Positions 6,624 through 14,132 of a DNA stretch of 20,658 nucleotides are shown here, piece after piece. How positions within the stretch are numbered: the stretch's first letter is position 1; each line of letters opens with the position of its first letter. The translations under genes were made by a program, and so were the position numbers. Under the pieces are notes generated by a model. That model saw only the letters and a program-made list of their open reading frames with translations, was not told the origin of the DNA and did no database searches. The stretch comes from Pseudomonadota bacterium (GTDB lineage: Bacteria; Pseudomonadota; Alphaproteobacteria; Micropepsales; Micropepsaceae), in the NCBI GenBank assembly GCA_021808875.1, contig JAKBAU010000024.1, forward strand, positions 1-20,658, read 5' to 3'.

Positions 6624-7631
6624 ATGGTGATGATGATGGCGCCCGGGGGTACCGGGGAAATGGCCAGGCTGGCGCTCGACGAAGGCGCCGATGCGGTTTA
6701 CGTCGGGGTTCTCGGCTGGAGCCGCCGCGGCGCGGAACACGAACTCAACGACGACGAGATCCGGGGAATCATCGACTATGCCGGTGCGCGCGGCAAGGAA
6801 GTGCGCGTCGTCGTCAATACCCTGCCGAGTTCGACCGAAATCCCGATGTTCCTTGATCGCATCGATATGTATGCCGGCTGGGGCGCCAAGGGATTCATGA
6901 TCAGCGACGTCGGCTGCATGCGCCTCGTGCATGAGCGACTGCCGCACGTCGCGATCCACACCAGCGTCGGCTGCGGCATCACCAACTTCCAGGATGTCCG
7001 TTTCCTCGCCGAGAGCGGGGCCACCCACATCGTTCTGCCCTATCGCATGACGGTCGAGGAAATCGCCGAGATCAAGGCCAAGACCGGGATCGGCATCGAG
7101 GTATTCATGTTCAAGACGCCTTCCGGCGGCAAGATCTGCCCCGGCAAGTGCATGATGAGCAGCTATTTCAGCTATCGCCACTGGCTGGACGAGAACGGCA
7201 AGGATCACTTTTTCGGCAGCGCCAGCCGAGGCGGCGATTGCCTGCGGGTGTGCCAGTCCAACTGGGAGTTCGGTACCGACGAGGAATCGCTCGGCCAGCC
7301 GATGACCATCAAGACCAATCCGGCGCTGTGGGTGGAGGAACTGCCGGCCTATCTGGCGGCCGGCGTCGATTGCCTGAAGGTTCCCGGTCGCGACCGTTCG
7401 GCGCAACTGGTTCGGGACATCGTGCGCTTCTATCGCACGGTGCTCGATCGCATCGCTGCGGGCGAGACCATCGATTTCACCGCTTACCGCCCTTTGCTGG
7501 CGAGCTTCCATGAGCGCTGGAAAACCGAGCGGGGATTGCGTGACCGGCGGCTGATCGCCGAGGCCCGGCGCGAAGCGCTTCGTGCCGATCGCCTCACCGC
7601 CGCTTCCCCCGTCTGCGTCCCTGCGCAGTAA
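6624..7631 (+). CDS. U32-family protein, UbiU-like paralogue 1
   Basis: A 335-aa U32 ('peptidase U32') protein with the family's TIM-barrel start (MMAPGGTGEMARLALDEGAD, AVYVG at 25-29). The cysteines fit a [4Fe-4S] site: C172 and C176 in KICPGKCMMSSY, then C206 and C210 in SRGGDCLRVCQ, matching the SANRGxCxxxC block of the family. Characterised members (UbiU/UbiV, RlhA, TrhP) are iron-sulfur hydroxylation enzymes, and UbiU/UbiV use prephenate as oxygen donor without O2, so peptidase activity is not assumed. The ATG at 6624 has GGGGAGG seven nt upstream and opens the seven-gene run. It shares GWSRR, the ICPGKC site and the VRFYR-VLD block with the proteins at 8584 and 10511, showing duplication from one ancestor. 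Compared with E. coli UbiU the first Cys pair is tightened to C-x3-C. Substrate unknown. Confidence 0.85.
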   Translation: MVMMMAPGGTGEMARLALDEGADAVYVGVLGWSRRGAEHELNDDEIRGIIDYAGARGKEVRVVVNTLPSSTEIPMFLDRIDMYAGWGAKGFMISDVGCMRLVHERLPHVAIHTSVGCGITNFQDVRFLAESGATHIVLPYRMTVEEIAEIKAKTGIGIEVFMFKTPSGGKICPGKCMMSSYFSYRHWLDENGKDHFFGSASRGGDCLRVCQSNWEFGTDEESLGQPMTIKTNPALWVEELPAYLAAGVDCLKVPGRDRSAQLVRDIVRFYRTVLDRIAAGETIDFTAYRPLLASFHERWKTERGLRDRRLIAEARREALRADRLTAASPVCVPAQ

Positions 7632-7663
7632 CCGTCATGACCTCCGGATCGCAAGGAATGTCC

Positions 7664-8581
7664 ATGTTCGAATTGTCGACCGACGTCACCTCGCCGAAGA
7701 TACTTCGCCGCGGCGACTATTCCGCCTATGATGCCCTGTATCTTGGCGATTTCTCATGTCCGGACACGCTGGACAATTTCAGCTCGCACCCCGAATACCT
7801 GGTTGAAGGGGTTGAAGCCGTCAAGCTGCAAGGCAAGAAATGCTATCTCCGGCTCCACGCCGTTCCGAGCAACCACGAACTCGGTTCGGTGCGGACAATT
7901 ATCGAAACGGCGATGCGGCTGCCGTTCGATGCCTTCGAGGTGCATAATCTCGGTCTCCTCAAGATGCTGCGCGAAATCGGCTGCAACAAGCCGATCCATC
8001 TCGGGGTGTTCGGCAATCTCTACACTGACGCGACCGCGCGCGTGGTGAAGGATTATGGGGTGACGCGCGTCTATCCCAATCCCGAACTCAGCCTCAAGGA
8101 GGCCATCTACATCCGTGATCAGACACCGATTCAGGTGCTGATGCCGGTGCATGGCAAGATTCCGCTGGTGATCTCGGAGACCTGCTTCATCCTTGAGCAT
8201 TCCGACCGCCGGCCGGATACGGGCTGTGGTTATCTATGCACCCGCGAGCATTGGCTGACCCGCCGCGCCGCTGGCGGATGGTCGCTCAAGGATACCGGCC
8301 GTATGACCCTGAGTGGCAGCGATCTCTGTATGCTTGAGCACGTCGACAAGCTGGTCGAGGCGAAGTTCGACGCATTTTATGTCCAGAGTCACGGGGAAAG
8401 CGGCGAATATGTCGCAACCGTCGGCCGCTTGTATCGCGATGCGCTGACCAAGGCCTTCGCCGGCGCGCCGGCCGAAGATCTCGCCGACGCCCTGCGCGAG
8501 GTCGGCGCATTCGCCAAAATGGGTCTGTGCAACGGTTATTACTTCGAGAGCGCCGGTCGGCGCTATGTCGGAAGGGCCTGA
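7664..8581 (+). CDS. U32-family protein, UbiV-like partner
   Basis: A 305-aa U32 protein of a different branch from its three neighbours. Its cysteines C32, C174, C188 and C192 (in SETCFILEH and DTGCGYLC) reproduce the pattern of E. coli UbiV, whose cluster ligands are C39, C180, C193 and C197; the C-x3-C pair and the isolated N-terminal Cys are diagnostic. UbiV works as the obligate partner of UbiU in O2-independent hydroxylation, so this protein is inferred to pair with one or more of the UbiU-like paralogues. The start at 7664 is preferred because AAGGA lies six nt upstream; in-frame ATGs at 7637 and 7658 are alternatives that add nine or two residues. The gap to the previous stop is 32 bp and the next gene follows after 2 bp, indicating one transcript. 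Confidence 0.82.
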   Translation: MFELSTDVTSPKILRRGDYSAYDALYLGDFSCPDTLDNFSSHPEYLVEGVEAVKLQGKKCYLRLHAVPSNHELGSVRTIIETAMRLPFDAFEVHNLGLLKMLREIGCNKPIHLGVFGNLYTDATARVVKDYGVTRVYPNPELSLKEAIYIRDQTPIQVLMPVHGKIPLVISETCFILEHSDRRPDTGCGYLCTREHWLTRRAAGGWSLKDTGRMTLSGSDLCMLEHVDKLVEAKFDAFYVQSHGESGEYVATVGRLYRDALTKAFAGAPAEDLADALREVGAFAKMGLCNGYYFESAGRRYVGRA

Positions 8582-8583
8582 CC

Positions 8584-9567
8584 ATGCCAACCCTGTTGGC
8601 GCCGGGCGGCAGCCGCGAGATGGCCATTGTCGCCATCGATGAAGGGGCCGACGTGATCTACGTTGGACCACTGGGCTGGAGCCGGCGGCCAGCCGAATCG
8701 GAGATGGACGACGACGACATCAAGTCGGTGATCGACTATGCCCGCGACCGCAATCGTCAGGTTCGCGTGGTGCTCAATACTTTTCCCAGTCCGTTCGAGA
8801 TGGAAGGCTTCATCGCCAAGATCCGTCGCTATGCGGAGTTCGGTTGCTCCGGATTCATCATCACCGATCCTGGCGCGATCGCGGTGGTGCGCCGCTTGCT
8901 GCCGCAGACGGTGATCCATGTCAGCATCGGCAGCGGCATCACGAATGCCTGGGATGCGCGCTTTTACCGGGATCTCGGGGCGGACATGATCATTCTGCCC
9001 TATCGCTGGGACGAAAGCGAGATCGAGCGGGTGAGCCGGTGCGCCGATATCGGGCTCGAAGTCTTCCTGTTCGAGACCGTTCAGACAGGAAAGATCTGTC
9101 CCGGCAAGTGCATCATGTCGAGCTATCTCAAGTTCCGCGACTGGCTCCCGGTGGAAGGCAAGGACGCATTTTTCGGCAGCGCCAATCGCGGCGCCAAGGA
9201 ATGCTATCGGGTCTGCCAGGTGCCGTGGGAGTTCGCCAGCGGGCAGGGCGTGGCACAGAGTCTGAAATTGCGCCGCGATGCGCGGCTGATGCTGGAACAG
9301 TTGCCGCGCATGGTGGCTCTCGGCGTGGAGTGCTTCAAGCTGTCGGGCCGGGAGCGGCCGGTGCCGATGATCCGCGACCTCGTGCGTTTCTATCGCAAGG
9401 TGCTGGACGGAATCATCGACAAGAGCGCGCTGGATATGAGCGTGTATGCCGGGGAGGCGGCACTTCTCGGCGCGCGCTGGAAGATCGAGAAAAATAAGCG
9501 CGTCGACAGTCTGATCGACCGGGCCGTCCCGCACGAGGCCGAGCCCATGCGCTGGGCAACCGCGTGA
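8584..9567 (+). CDS. U32-family protein, UbiU-like paralogue 2
   Basis: A 327-aa U32 protein, co-linear with the ones at 6624 and 10511. It opens with PTLLAPGGSREMAIVAIDEG and VIYVGPLGWSRRPAE, and carries ICPGKCIMSSYL with C172 and C176, then SANRGAKECYRVCQ with C207 and C211, one residue later than in paralogue 1. All four are suited to an iron-sulfur cluster. The ATG at 8584 is two bases after the stop of the UbiV-like gene, with GGAAGG upstream; the frame is open from 8527 but that part overlaps the preceding gene and is not conserved. The stop codon overlaps the GTG of the next gene (GTGA). Role inferred as in paralogue 1: an O2-independent oxygen-transfer or related radical-free hydroxylation step, perhaps on a different position or substrate. 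Confidence 0.85.
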   Translation: MPTLLAPGGSREMAIVAIDEGADVIYVGPLGWSRRPAESEMDDDDIKSVIDYARDRNRQVRVVLNTFPSPFEMEGFIAKIRRYAEFGCSGFIITDPGAIAVVRRLLPQTVIHVSIGSGITNAWDARFYRDLGADMIILPYRWDESEIERVSRCADIGLEVFLFETVQTGKICPGKCIMSSYLKFRDWLPVEGKDAFFGSANRGAKECYRVCQVPWEFASGQGVAQSLKLRRDARLMLEQLPRMVALGVECFKLSGRERPVPMIRDLVRFYRKVLDGIIDKSALDMSVYAGEAALLGARWKIEKNKRVDSLIDRAVPHEAEPMRWATA

Positions 9568-10496
9568 CGTCCGCGCCACCTGCCTTGCGCTGCGCCTTCG
9601 AGGCTACCGGCAGCCCGTCTTGGATCATGCGCACGATACAGGAATACGCGCTGGATCGCCGGCACGGATTTCGCCTCGCGCTCGCCCTCGGCCACGACCG
9701 TGGCACACGGACGCGACGGGCGACCGAAACGGCGCTGGTCGAGGGCACGGCCGATCTTATCGACACCGACTGGATTTCCTTGGCGCGCCATCGCCACGCA
9801 GGGATCGGTTGTGCCGCGGTCTTTCCTTACGGGCGCGTCATGGGTGGGATCGTCGTCGCCGCGGGATCGGGGATCACCGATTTCGACGGTCTGCGCGGCC
9901 GGAGGGTCGGCGTGGTGCGCCGCGACGACAAGAACTGGTCGGTGGTCCGTGGAGCCTGCCTGCTTGGCCGCGGCTTCGACCCCGATACCGAGGCGGAGGT
10001 CAGCGAGGCCCTATCGAAGACGACGCTGGTCGAATGGCTTGAGGCTGGCCGTGTCGATGCCGCTCTTGTTTACTGGCATCTGGTGCCGCGGCTGACGACG
10101 ACGGGCCGTTTTCGCCAATTATACGACGTTCTCGACTTGCTCGATCTCCTCGGCGTCGCCTCGCCGCCGACGACTTTCTTCACCTGCCGCGACGAATTTA
10201 TCGCCGAGCAGCCCGACGTCATCACCGGCTTCATCGCCGCGTACCGCGAAGCGGTGATGCTGATGCGCGCGGATGGCGCGGTGTGGGATCAGGCGGCGGC
10301 ACAAACCGGTGACCCACCAGAGGTTCTGGACGGCCTGCGCGCCGCCTGGTGCCGCCGGGTGTGCATCGATTGGCGCTCCGACGACCTGGACGATCTCGAT
10401 CGCCTGTTCGAACGGCTGAAATCTCTCGATGGCGAAGGCGCCCTTGGCATTGGCGCCATTCCCGCGGGCACGTTCGCCCTCTTTCCGACGCATTGA
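9564..10496 (+). CDS. Substrate-binding-protein-fold protein (NMT1/SsuA-like) without a signal peptide
   Basis: A 310-aa protein resembling the periplasmic binding proteins of nitrate/sulfonate/thiamine-precursor transporters: a first lobe ending in GTADLIDTDWISLARHR (61-77), VAAGSGITDFDGLRGRRVGVV (98-118), the DDKNW block (121-125), then AGRVDAALVYWHLVPRL (161-177) and a conserved C-terminal lobe. It has no hydrophobic signal sequence, and no ABC permease or ATPase accompanies it. It is therefore probably cytoplasmic, either an enzyme on this fold (MqnA/MqnD, 4,5-dihydroxyphthalate decarboxylase and THI5 are precedents) or a substrate carrier. The GTG start at 9564 overlaps the stop of the preceding U32 gene by four bases, and no good ribosome binding site is visible, so translation is likely coupled. 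Reaction and ligand are unknown. Its position between two U32 genes ties it to their pathway. Confidence 0.7.
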   Translation: MTSAPPALRCAFEATGSPSWIMRTIQEYALDRRHGFRLALALGHDRGTRTRRATETALVEGTADLIDTDWISLARHRHAGIGCAAVFPYGRVMGGIVVAAGSGITDFDGLRGRRVGVVRRDDKNWSVVRGACLLGRGFDPDTEAEVSEALSKTTLVEWLEAGRVDAALVYWHLVPRLTTTGRFRQLYDVLDLLDLLGVASPPTTFFTCRDEFIAEQPDVITGFIAAYREAVMLMRADGAVWDQAAAQTGDPPEVLDGLRAAWCRRVCIDWRSDDLDDLDRLFERLKSLDGEGALGIGAIPAGTFALFPTH

Positions 10497-10510
10497 AAGG
10501 AGCAGCCAGC

Positions 10511-11470
10511 ATGGTTGCATTGATGGGGCCCGGTGGCACCCTGAACATGGCCGTTACCGCGCTGGAACAAGGATGCGATTCCGTGTTCGTCGGTCCCAAG
10601 GGCTGGAGCCGGCGACCGGCGAGCGATGAACTCGACGATGGCGAGATCAACGAATTGATCGCCTGGAGCCGTCCGCGGGGCAAGGACATCCGCATCGCCA
10701 TCAACGTGATGCCGTCCCCGCAGGAAATTCCGACGTTCCTCTCGAAGATCGAGCGCTATGTCGGCTGGGGAGCCGGGGGAGTGATGATCTGTGATCCCGG
10801 CTGCATCCGGTTGGTGCATCAACAATTCCCCGATCTCGACATCCATGTCAGCGTCACCGCCGGCATCTTCAACAACGAGGACATTCATTTCTACCGTGCT
10901 CTCGGCGCCAACATCGTCGTCATTCCCTATCGCTGGGGGACGGCGGAACTCGCGGAGATCCGCGACCAAAGCCAGGTCAAGCTGGAGGCGTTTCTGTTCC
11001 AGACCATCAAGCGCGGCCGCATCTGTCCCGGACGGTGCTATTCCAGCAGTTATTTCCGCATAACCCATCAGCTCGATGCCGACGGCAAGGACCATAATCT
11101 CGGCAGCGCCAGCAAGGGCGGAAGTTGCTACCGGGTCTGCCGGGCGAAGTGGAATCTCGACATCGACGATATCTCCCAGGGCGTGGTGGCCGATCTCAAG
11201 GCCACGCCGGAACTGCTGCTCTGGGAAATGCCGGACTATGTGAAGCTGGGGGTTGACCGCTTCAAGATTCCCGGCCGCGAGCGTTCGGTCGAACTGGTCG
11301 GCGCGATCTGCGGTTTCTATCGGCGGGTTCTCGACCATGTGCTGGCCGGCAGCGACGACGTCTCAAGATTTGCCGAGGAATGGCACGAGATGCGCGCCCG
11401 CTGGGCGCAGGAGCGCGGCCGTCGCGACAATGCCCGCATCGATGACGCGCAAATGGTTCTGGCACAGTAG
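10511..11470 (+). CDS. U32-family protein, UbiU-like paralogue 3
   Basis: A 319-aa U32 protein of the same subgroup as those at 6624 and 8584: MVALMGPGGTLNMAVTALEQ, VFVGPKGWSRRPA (25-37), HVSVTAGIFNNEDIHFYRAL (112-131), RICPGRCYSSSYF with C172 and C176, and SASKGGSCYRVCR with C206 and C210. It differs most where the others agree: GPGG replaces APGG, Arg replaces Lys in CPGRC, and it has two further cysteines (94, 98), spaced C-x3-C. The ATG at 10511 has AAGGAG upstream and follows the previous stop by 14 bp. The three paralogues have kept the metal site while drifting elsewhere, which suggests distinct partners or substrates rather than redundant copies. Confidence 0.84.
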   Translation: MVALMGPGGTLNMAVTALEQGCDSVFVGPKGWSRRPASDELDDGEINELIAWSRPRGKDIRIAINVMPSPQEIPTFLSKIERYVGWGAGGVMICDPGCIRLVHQQFPDLDIHVSVTAGIFNNEDIHFYRALGANIVVIPYRWGTAELAEIRDQSQVKLEAFLFQTIKRGRICPGRCYSSSYFRITHQLDADGKDHNLGSASKGGSCYRVCRAKWNLDIDDISQGVVADLKATPELLLWEMPDYVKLGVDRFKIPGRERSVELVGAICGFYRRVLDHVLAGSDDVSRFAEEWHEMRARWAQERGRRDNARIDDAQMVLAQ

Positions 11471-11493
11471 ACGCGACGACAAGGAGCGCCACC

Positions 11494-14103
11494 ATGCACA
11501 TTGCCGCCCAGCGCGCCGTGCCTGGCGCGTTCATCCGCGACCTGGCCGATATCGGCGCGGAAGATAGGGCGCTGGTTGGCGGCAAGGCGTTCCATCTCGG
11601 CCGGCTGATGCGCTGTGGCTTCAATGTTCCCCGCGGCTTCTGCATCACCAGCCTGGCCGCGCGCGGCGCCGGCCTGGCCGATGGCGGGCGGGCGTGGCTG
11701 TCCGCGCCGCTGCGTGCCACGGTGGTCGAGGCGTGGCGGCGGGCGGAATTCACGATCGCGGCGGTGCGCAGTTCGGCCAGCGAGGAAGACGGCCGCGAGG
11801 CGAGCTGGGCCGGCATTTTTCCCACCCTGTTGCCGATTACCGATGAGGAGCAACTGCTCGACGCGGTCGCGCAGTGTTTTGCCGCCCTGCACGCGCCGGA
11901 GGCGGCGCTCTATCGCGACTCACGGCGCGGGACGGTTCGCCCCACCATGTCGGTGCTGGTTCAGGAACTGGTGACGGCGCGGGCGGCGGGCATCATCTAC
12001 ACCGCCAATCCGCTCACCGGAGAGGATGATGATATCATCGTCAATGCCGTCCACGGCCTGGGCGAGCCTCTGGCAGCCGGCCGTGTCAGCGGCGACGTGT
12101 TCGTGCTCGATCGCGATGGCAGGCTGAAGGAAACGCGACTGTCGGCGCAGCCATTCATGCTGACGCCCGTCGGCGAAGTGCCGCTGGCCGGCCAGGGATC
12201 CCGGCAACCGGTGATTTCGCCGGACGAAGCCGCAACCCTGGCGCGGCTTGCGGTCGATATCGAAGCGGTGTTCAGCCGCCCGCAGGACATCGAATTCGCC
12301 ATCGGCGACCAGGGCATCCATATCGTCCAGTCGCGGCCGATCACCCGATCCGCCGCCGGGGCCACCATCACCAGCAGCGATATCGATGCCTATGTCGCGC
12401 GCGAACGCCGCGCCTTGGCCGCGCGTCTGGCCGCCCGGCGCCGGGACGACCACCTTTCCGACCGCCCGGCGGTGTTCAGCAACGGCAATATCGGCGAGTT
12501 GCTGCCCACCCCCTCGCCAATGAGTTTCGGCCTGTTCCGCGCCATCTTCGCCGCGCGCGACGGGGCGATCGTCGGCGGCCGCCGCGCGCTCGGCTACCGG
12601 CTCGCCGATGATGGCGCCGAGAATCTGTATGAGATGATCTGCGGCCAGCCTTATTTCAATGTCGAGGTGGACGCCGGCACCTTCGATATCGGGCTGCCGA
12701 TCGATATCGACGAAATCCTGGCCGGCATCGCCCGGGATCCCGCCCGCGCCAATTATCCTGAGTTCGGCCTTTACCGGCAGGGCATCAGCCTCGTGGAAGC
12801 CATCCGTCGGCACGGTGCCGCTGAGGGACAGCGCCGGCACGACAGGCTATGGGGATTCCACGCCGACATGACGGCCTTCGCCCACGGCTTCCGCGCTCGT
12901 TTCGCGAGCGGCATCGAACCACGCCTCCGCGCCGGCATGAAGGAGGCGAAGCGGTACCGGCCGGCGGCGATGACCGAGGCGAAGCTGCTGGCCTCGTTTC
13001 AGGAACGGCTGGACTATCTGCGGCGGTATGCCTGCGTCTGGTTCGTGGTGGCGGCGCGGCTAGCTTTCTTCTTCGCCGACATGGTGCGCTGGCGGCTCGA
13101 TCATCATCTCGGCGACAGCGGCGCGGCCGCAGCCTTGTTGCGGGGGCTTGCCGGCAGCCGCATCACGCGACAGGCCCTGGATCTCGAACGTCTGTCCGCA
13201 GGGCGCCTGACCCGTGCCGCCTTCCTCGCCCGCTATGGCCACATGGCCTCGAACGAACTGGAAATCATGCGGCCGCGCCTCGTCGAGGAACCGGCGGTGA
13301 TCGACCGGCTGCTCCATGACCTGACCCTGTCGGGGCGACGGCCGGCTGAAGAATTCCGCCAGCAGCGCCAGCGCCGTCTGGCGACGGAGCGGGAACTCCG
13401 CGGCCGGTTGCGGGCCGCCGCGGCGCCGGCCGGAGAGATCACGGCGCTGTTCGCCGATCTGCGGTTGGCGCAAACCTTCCTGCCGCTGCGCGAGACCATC
13501 AAATACTATTTCGCCGCCGAATACGCGGCGCTGCGCGCCATTCTCGTCGCCATTAACCGGCGCCTGAGCTGGGCGGAAGACGATGTCTTCCATCTGTACC
13601 CCGAGGAAATCGCCGAGTGTTTCGGCACTTCTCGCGATCTGGCCGGGACCGTCGCGCGGCGCCGGCGCGAGCGCCGGATCGCCGGTTTGCTGGCGCGCCA
13701 GCGGCGGCTCCCGGCGGTGGTGTTCGAAGCCGATCTTGCCGCGCTCGGCGCCTGCTCGACCGGGCTGGCGACAGGGCGGCTCGCGGCGGTTCCGGTGGCG
13801 CCCGGCGCGGCCGTGGGCGTGGTCAGGGTGCTGGACGACGGCGGTGCTTTGCCGCCCGCGGCACTCCATGGCGGCGAGATCATCGTGACCCGCTCGGCCA
13901 ATCTCGGGCTGGCGCCCCTGCTGCGCATGGCGGGCGGCTTGGTGGTCGAGGTTGGCGGCATCCTTGCCCATGCCGCTTGTCAGGCGCGCGAGAGCGGCAT
14001 TCCCGCCGTGGTGCTCGCCGATGCCACCGCCCGGCTTACCGACGGCATGACGGTCAGCCTCGACGGTGATCGCGGCTTCGTCGAGATCGTCGACCCGCCA
14101 TAG
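11494..14103 (+). CDS. Dikinase of the PEP-synthase / rifampicin-phosphotransferase type
   Basis: An 869-aa protein. Residues 20-285 form the PEP/pyruvate-dikinase ATP-grasp domain: LVGGKAFHLGRL with Lys31, VRSSASEEDGREASWAG (91-107), TANPLTGEDDDIIVNAVHGL (170-189), and DIEFAI then HIVQSRPIT (265-284). Residues ~300-760 are a helical region with no strong family signature, the presumed acceptor-binding domain. The C-terminus (about 770-869) is the mobile phosphohistidine domain with GGILAHAACQARESGIPAV; His826 is the phosphate carrier. The C-terminal PEP-binding barrel of true PEP synthase is absent, and length and domain order match rifampicin phosphotransferases and phenylphosphate-synthase-like enzymes, which convert ATP plus an acceptor to AMP, Pi and a phospho-product. 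The acceptor here is unknown; the operon suggests the product of the U32 enzymes. ATG at 11494 has AAGGAG upstream; gaps are 23 and 29 bp. Confidence 0.85.
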   Translation: MHIAAQRAVPGAFIRDLADIGAEDRALVGGKAFHLGRLMRCGFNVPRGFCITSLAARGAGLADGGRAWLSAPLRATVVEAWRRAEFTIAAVRSSASEEDGREASWAGIFPTLLPITDEEQLLDAVAQCFAALHAPEAALYRDSRRGTVRPTMSVLVQELVTARAAGIIYTANPLTGEDDDIIVNAVHGLGEPLAAGRVSGDVFVLDRDGRLKETRLSAQPFMLTPVGEVPLAGQGSRQPVISPDEAATLARLAVDIEAVFSRPQDIEFAIGDQGIHIVQSRPITRSAAGATITSSDIDAYVARERRALAARLAARRRDDHLSDRPAVFSNGNIGELLPTPSPMSFGLFRAIFAARDGAIVGGRRALGYRLADDGAENLYEMICGQPYFNVEVDAGTFDIGLPIDIDEILAGIARDPARANYPEFGLYRQGISLVEAIRRHGAAEGQRRHDRLWGFHADMTAFAHGFRARFASGIEPRLRAGMKEAKRYRPAAMTEAKLLASFQERLDYLRRYACVWFVVAARLAFFFADMVRWRLDHHLGDSGAAAALLRGLAGSRITRQALDLERLSAGRLTRAAFLARYGHMASNELEIMRPRLVEEPAVIDRLLHDLTLSGRRPAEEFRQQRQRRLATERELRGRLRAAAAPAGEITALFADLRLAQTFLPLRETIKYYFAAEYAALRAILVAINRRLSWAEDDVFHLYPEEIAECFGTSRDLAGTVARRRRERRIAGLLARQRRLPAVVFEADLAALGACSTGLATGRLAAVPVAPGAAVGVVRVLDDGGALPPAALHGGEIIVTRSANLGLAPLLRMAGGLVVEVGGILAHAACQARESGIPAVVLADATARLTDGMTVSLDGDRGFVEIVDPP

Positions 14104-14132
14104 GCAACACGCGCGACCAATTGGGAGGCATC

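Noticed and set aside
8563..9579. Long minus-strand open frame opposite the second UbiU-like gene (similar frames at 6603-7511 and 10289-11338)
   Set aside because: All are antisense shadows of the U32 genes, rich in His, Asp and Arg, with no recognisable domain.
6624..11470. Protease function for the four 'peptidase U32' proteins
   Set aside because: Well-characterised U32 relatives with these cysteine clusters are Fe-S hydroxylation enzymes, and no collagenase-type extension is present.
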